Shown here: positions 4,579-6,737 of the stretch, one piece after another
How the letters are laid out: every line of letters begins with the position of its first letter
Numbering within the stretch: the stretch's first letter is position 1
Assembly: GCA_964443385.1 (NCBI GenBank)
Contig: CAYUCO010000039.1
Location: 1 to 6,737 of the forward strand
Length of the DNA: 6,737 bases
Reading direction: 5' to 3'
Origin: VFHP01 sp964443385
GTDB lineage: Bacteria > Chloroflexota > Dehalococcoidia > Lucifugimonadales > UBA2985
Made by a program: the position numbers and the translations under genes
Notes under the pieces: generated by a model
The model's database searches: none
What the model saw: the letters and a program-made list of their open reading frames with translations, nothing else
Told to the model about the DNA's origin: nothing

Positions 4579-4915
4579 ATTTATCCTCAATCCTGATTAT
4601 ATCTTCTTCTAAACATTTCCCATACTGCATCTCATATACTACCATATCCTCCTCTCCAGTGTTAGTCATTTGATGGGCGTCATTCTAATGTATCTCTACA
4701 GTAAAGCCCGGCTTAGCTTTCCAATTAGTATTATTGTATCTAAAGATGCCTTCACCTTCTATTACATACCAGAACTCACTTCTTTTTTGATGACGTTGAT
4801 ATGATATTTCTTCGCCGGGACCGATTACTATTTTCTTAAAAACAACTTCATCAGACCGAAATATATCAGTATAACTTCCCCAAGGTTTTTCTACTGTATT
4901 GTTACTTCCATCCAC
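4568..4915 (-). CDS. cupin, mannose-6-phosphate isomerase type II-like, split by in-frame TAG
   Basis: The frame starts with GTG at 4915 (TAA lies directly before it; AAGGAGG sits 10 bases upstream) and meets TAG at codon 77 (4687-4685), giving 76 residues. The same frame then continues for 38 codons to TGA at 4568, and those codons complete the family. KPWGSYTDIF and ISYQRHQKRSEFWYVIEGEG (cupin motif 1, His42 and Glu47) come before the TAG. NDAHQMTNTGEED (rest of motif 2, His81 and Asn85) and the hallmark tail GKCLEEDIIRIEDKYGR come after it. Total length with one residue at the TAG is 115, normal for single-domain cupins related to the C-terminal half of ManC/type II phosphomannose isomerase, which interconvert mannose 6-phosphate and fructose 6-phosphate. 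Motif 1 has QK where family members often have more His, so metal binding and activity are uncertain. It is either a suppressed or read-through gene, a recent pseudogene, or a sequencing error. Confidence 0.8.
4685..4687 (-). other. in-frame amber codon within cupin motif 2
   Basis: TAG occurs in the context ATA CAT TAG AAT GAC. In the cupin motif 2 pattern G(X)5PXG(X)2H(X)3N it occupies exactly the variable X between the Pro and Gly positions (here His76 and Asn78). A single base change from CAG (Gln), AAG (Lys) or GAG (Glu) would produce it. Stopping here removes the motif 2 His. Confidence 0.85.
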
Positions 4916-5082
4916 TTAGTACCATCCTCCTTAATTTGCCACATTCCGCTGCCATGCTTATCGAAAATGGCTATTTCATCATCATCTCCCACGAGCCACT
5001 CATGTATAAGCCTTACAGATTTGAATGGTCCGTACTTTTTAACATTCTTCTTATCTTGACTATTGGTAAACACTATCTTCAA
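4891..5082 (-). CDS. unknown 63-residue protein
   Basis: A 63-residue product, probably starting with TTG at 5082, with GAGAGG about 9 bases upstream and inside the last codons of the sigma-like gene. The sequence reads MKIVFTNSQDKKNVKKYGPF, then a hydrophobic/charged middle (SVRLIHEWLVGDDDEIAIFD) and an end with two Trp residues. This alternation suggests a small all-beta or alpha/beta domain, but I recognise no family. It overlaps the sigma-like gene by 23 bases and the cupin start by 25. TAG is used as its stop; if TAG were sense, the frame would run on through the cupin in another frame, which is unlikely. Confidence 0.62.
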   Translation of the reverse strand: MKIVFTNSQDKKNVKKYGPFKSVRLIHEWLVGDDDEIAIFDKHGSGMWQIKEDGTKWMEVTIQ

Positions 5083-5662
5083 AATACATCCCTCTCAATT
5101 TTTTAATAGCAAGGTCAATCACCTGAGCCACAGCCTGTTTACTGCACTTCTTCTTCTCTGCGATCTCCTTAACACTAATATCCTTGACATATTTTAGATA
5201 CAGGTATTCTTTTTGTAGATTTGTTAATGCATGACACTCGATCATCTTTCTAGCCATAGACCTTCTTTTGCCCCTCTCTTCTTCTTCCTCCACCTCATTC
5301 GACATATCGAACCTATAATCCTCTAGCTCCAATCCAGAAGAATCACCATCTCCATCATACTGCGTTTTTCCTCTAGGAGCATCAATAGAAAAAGTCTTCT
5401 CCTTACGCTTTGCAGCCTGTCTCAACTCCTTCCAGATTTGATTTTTTCCGTATGTAATCCTGAGAGTGGTCCTCTTAAAGCCCCGACTAGGATCAAAGTT
5501 ATGTTCTGCCTTTGCAATTGCACTTGCGACATTAGTAACAGCATCTTCATCACGAAGAATCGCTGCACTTGGACCGGCAAATTTTATAATCATAACCATA
5601 GCTTCCTTTCGGTAGCTAGCAATGTCTCTCTCTTCAACCGGAACATTAAACTGGTTAGCCAT
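5060..5662 (-). CDS. sigma-70 family RNA polymerase sigma-like factor
   Basis: This is a 200-residue protein likely to bind host RNA polymerase and direct it to a set of phage promoters. ATG 5662 is chosen because GGAGAGGG lies 3 to 4 bases before it; the frame is open for 30 more codons upstream, but those overlap the neighbouring gene. A region 2-like part at about 38-90 includes VASAIAKAEHNFDPSRGFKR and the helical KNQIWKELRQAAKRKE, recalling the EAIxKFDPxRGxKFxT segment that contacts beta-prime and the -10 element. A linker rich in Asp and Glu (about 101-130, DGDGD and EVEEEEE) follows. A region 4 helix-turn-helix at about 145-190 has LTNLQKEYLYLKYVKDISVK and EIAEKKKCSKQAVAQVIDLA. Region 1.1 and a clear region 3 are absent. 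It overlaps the 119-residue gene by 8 bases. T4 gp55-type late sigma factors lack region 4, so this is not a simple gp55 relative. Confidence 0.83.
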   Translation of the reverse strand: MANQFNVPVEERDIASYRKEAMVMIIKFAGPSAAILRDEDAVTNVASAIAKAEHNFDPSRGFKRTTLRITYGKNQIWKELRQAAKRKEKTFSIDAPRGKTQYDGDGDSSGLELEDYRFDMSNEVEEEEERGKRRSMARKMIECHALTNLQKEYLYLKYVKDISVKEIAEKKKCSKQAVAQVIDLAIKKLRGMYFEDSVYQ

Positions 5663-6014
5663 TTTCCCTCTCCAACATGATAATTTCGTTCTCAACCGAA
5701 TCAACAACACAGATCCTACTCTGCCCGAACTTCTTAAGTAACTTGTTTCCAAGCTCCAGCATAAACTCCTTTATATCTGACATTGGAATAAATAACTTCG
5801 GGTAATTTATTGCCGCTATCTCCCACCCTCTCTCCCTGTAATTAGTTCCAGATATGTAAGTTGTCTCTGTTATTCTTACCGGTATTACCTTCCCGTATGC
5901 CTCTTGAACTTCTCCAACCACCCTCTCTAGAGTGAAACCGTATATATCTTCTCCAGTAACACTGTTAATGCTTCCTAGATACAATTTAACTTCGTAATAA
6001 TCTCTAACTTTCAT
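5655..6014 (-). CDS. conserved phage-type protein of unknown function, 119 residues
   Basis: A 119-residue product starting MKVRDYYEVKLYLGSI. The middle contains VIPVRITETTYISGTNYRER and GWEIAAINYPKLF (about 43-75), followed by a helix (SDIKEFMLELGNKLLKKFGQ) and a closing strand (RICVVDSVENEIIML). From memory, small phage proteins with a V-R-I-x-x-T-x-Y core, a G-x-x-I-G-x-I-N-Y-P segment and a C-terminal F-G-Q-x-R-x-x-V-V strand are widespread next to sigma, recombination or sugar genes, but I know of no function. There is no transmembrane or signal segment. The start lies 5 bases after the SIS gene stop with only a weak AAG upstream, and its TAA is 8 bases inside the sigma-like gene, so it is translated within this operon. 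Confidence 0.75.
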   Translation of the reverse strand: MKVRDYYEVKLYLGSINSVTGEDIYGFTLERVVGEVQEAYGKVIPVRITETTYISGTNYRERGWEIAAINYPKLFIPMSDIKEFMLELGNKLLKKFGQSRICVVDSVENEIIMLERENG

Positions 6015-6019
6015 TTGAC

Positions 6020-6601
6020 TTATCTATATTTAAATATAGGCTCTCCGTCTTTCCTTATAAGCGAGATAACCATATGGCAAACCATAAGATGTAAGGTTTC
6101 AATAGTCAACATATCACAACTATCTATTATAACAGACGTACATTCTCTCTTACAAAGTTTTCCACCCGTCCCGCCTGTTAGCACAATCGCTTTACAACCA
6201 ATTTTACTGGATGTGTCAACTGCCTTGACTACATTATTAGAGTTTCCACTGCCACTGATTGCAACTACGATATCACCCTCGTTGGCGAAAGTTTTTATTT
6301 GTTCGGCAAAGATGTAATCATATGATACGTCATTAGACCAAGCAGAAATAACCTCGGTATTATCTACTAGCGACATCGCCCTAAACCTGTTTTTATTACT
6401 AAGCAGGGCGGTTTTCTGTAGGTCGGCGGCTAAATGAGATGCTGTTGAAGCACTGCCACCGTTACCGAATATAAATATCTGCTTGTTTGAATCTCTGGCC
6501 TCCTGCAAAATCCCGACTATATCAATCACCTTATCTATGTCAATATTTTTTACACAGGAAATATTATGATCCAACATCTCTTGAGCTTTGCTCTTCATCA
6601 T
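6020..6601 (-). CDS. SIS-domain sugar-phosphate isomerase, GmhA-like
   Basis: Members of this family isomerise sugar phosphates; GmhA turns sedoheptulose 7-phosphate into D-glycero-D-manno-heptose 7-phosphate for LPS core or S-layer sugars. From ATG 6601 the product has 193 residues, the usual GmhA size. Visible motifs are IFIFGNGGSAST (42-53, phosphate loop), SHLAADL (55-61, His56), SLVDNTEVISAWSNDVSYDY (77-96), VVAISGSGNSNNVVKA (112-127), IVLTGGTGGKL (139-149) and TIETLHLMVCHMV (166-178, His176). The zinc/catalytic glutamine of GmhA is Glu168 here and its Glu65 is Asp, so the substrate may differ. GAAGG lies 9 bases before ATG 6601 (ATG 6598 is an alternative). A GTG at 6655 would add 18 residues, but that stretch overlaps the upstream gene and has no ribosome site. 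It overlaps the zinc-ribbon gene by 38 bases. Confidence 0.9.
   Translation of the reverse strand: MMKSKAQEMLDHNISCVKNIDIDKVIDIVGILQEARDSNKQIFIFGNGGSASTASHLAADLQKTALLSNKNRFRAMSLVDNTEVISAWSNDVSYDYIFAEQIKTFANEGDIVVAISGSGNSNNVVKAVDTSSKIGCKAIVLTGGTGGKLCKRECTSVIIDSCDMLTIETLHLMVCHMVISLIRKDGEPIFKYR
6516..6543 (-). promoter_or_regulatory. promoter-like sequence inside the SIS gene
   Basis: TTGACA (6543-6538), a 16-base spacer and TATAGT (6521-6516) together match the sigma70 consensus at 11 of 12 positions, pointing leftward into the operon. It lies within codons for the IDIDKVIDIV segment, so the match may come from ATA/GAT/ATT-rich codons. If real it would give extra transcription of the 119-residue and sigma-like genes. 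Confidence 0.3.
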
Positions 6602-6737
6602 TCCAAGGAACCTTCTTTCCTTCGTGATCGACCTGAATAAAACCACAACTTTCACACAGGACGCATATCACATATCCATCCTTAACATCTTCCTCCGAAA
6701 TTAATCCCGCCAATCCACACTCAATATCATGTCCAAG
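6564..6737 (-). CDS. zinc-ribbon-like protein, 5' end beyond window
   Basis: The last 57 codons of a gene enter from the right edge and end at TAA 6566-6564. The visible part begins LGHDIECGLAGLISEEDVKD, continues with YVICVLCESCGFIQVDHEG and ends in a polar tail (VPWNDEEQSSRDAGS). CxxC (residues 28-31 of the visible part) with an extra Cys three residues earlier looks like one half of a zinc ribbon; the partner cysteines may include the C of IECG or lie outside the window. Similar short zinc-ribbon proteins are frequent in phages, where they are usually unannotated. Its last 38 bases overlap the start of the SIS gene in another frame. The visible frame is supported by the Cys pattern and good hydrophobic alternation. 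Function is unknown. Confidence 0.7.
   Translation of the reverse strand, partial: LGHDIECGLAGLISEEDVKDGYVICVLCESCGFIQVDHEGKKVPWNDEEQSSRDVGS

Noticed and set aside
2948..5082. Genome-wide reassignment of TAG to an amino acid
   Set aside because: Several genes here end sensibly with TAG, followed at once by the next gene's signals; reading through the 105-residue gene TAG gives a long extension without family support. Only local read-through at the cupin is kept as possible.
5663..5752. 30-residue N-terminal extension of the sigma-like protein
   Set aside because: It overlaps the 119-residue gene in another frame, and a strong GGAGAGGG site marks the ATG at 5662.
6602..6655. GTG start for the SIS protein at 6655
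   Set aside because: It has no ribosome site, overlaps the Cys-rich upstream coding frame, and the 193-residue version from 6601 already has normal GmhA length.

Overview
The window looks like part of a tailed-phage (Caudoviricetes) genome or a large prophage/virus-like contig, moderately AT-rich. All 15 protein genes I can support and one tRNA lie on the minus strand, so transcription runs from the right end of the window to the left. Genes are packed with 4 to 38 base overlaps, many of them ATGA-type stop/start overlaps. Most encode small proteins of no known function. Among them sit a sigma-like factor, an HNH-type nuclease, a tRNA and several metabolic enzymes, which is the usual picture of a phage accessory/early-middle region carrying host-derived metabolic genes. 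I see no structural, packaging or replication genes, so the phage identity is an inference. Strong AAGGAGG-type ribosome sites and sigma70-like promoters fit a bacterial host that uses Shine-Dalgarno initiation.

Right-hand block (6737 down to 3654, read leftward): the 3' end of a cysteine-rich zinc-ribbon-like gene; a GmhA-like SIS-domain sugar-phosphate isomerase; a 119-residue phage-type protein; a 200-residue sigma-70-family protein; a 63-residue unknown; a single-domain cupin resembling type II mannose-6-phosphate isomerase; a 55-residue one-helix membrane protein; and 84-, 50- and 105-residue unknowns. The cupin gene is the oddest item. An in-frame TAG splits it inside the second cupin motif, yet the conserved C-terminus continues in the same frame to a TGA. 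A sigma70-like promoter (TTGCAA-17-TATAAT) inside the end of the 84-residue gene appears to serve the 50- and 105-residue genes. A hairpin 54 bases past the last stop probably closes the block.

Non-coding junction (3362 to 3653): it holds the hairpin, a second AT-rich inverted repeat, a promoter with a perfect TTGACA, and a leader of about 90 bases.

Left-hand block (3361 down to 1): a zinc-dependent nucleotide deaminase-like protein, a complete class I fructose-bisphosphate aldolase, a 66-residue unknown, GMP reductase (guaC), a tRNA with anticodon UAU (reads AUA), a possible small membrane protein, and the 5' part of an HNH endonuclease-like gene. Deaminase, aldolase and GMP reductase are consecutive and translationally linked, so they look like one metabolic cassette. 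Inferred role: GMP reductase turns GMP into IMP for adenine nucleotides, the deaminase would work on a cytosine nucleotide, and the aldolase redirects triose/hexose (or sedoheptulose) phosphates. The SIS and cupin genes point to sugar-phosphate or surface-sugar chemistry. These pathway links are inference from family membership and position.
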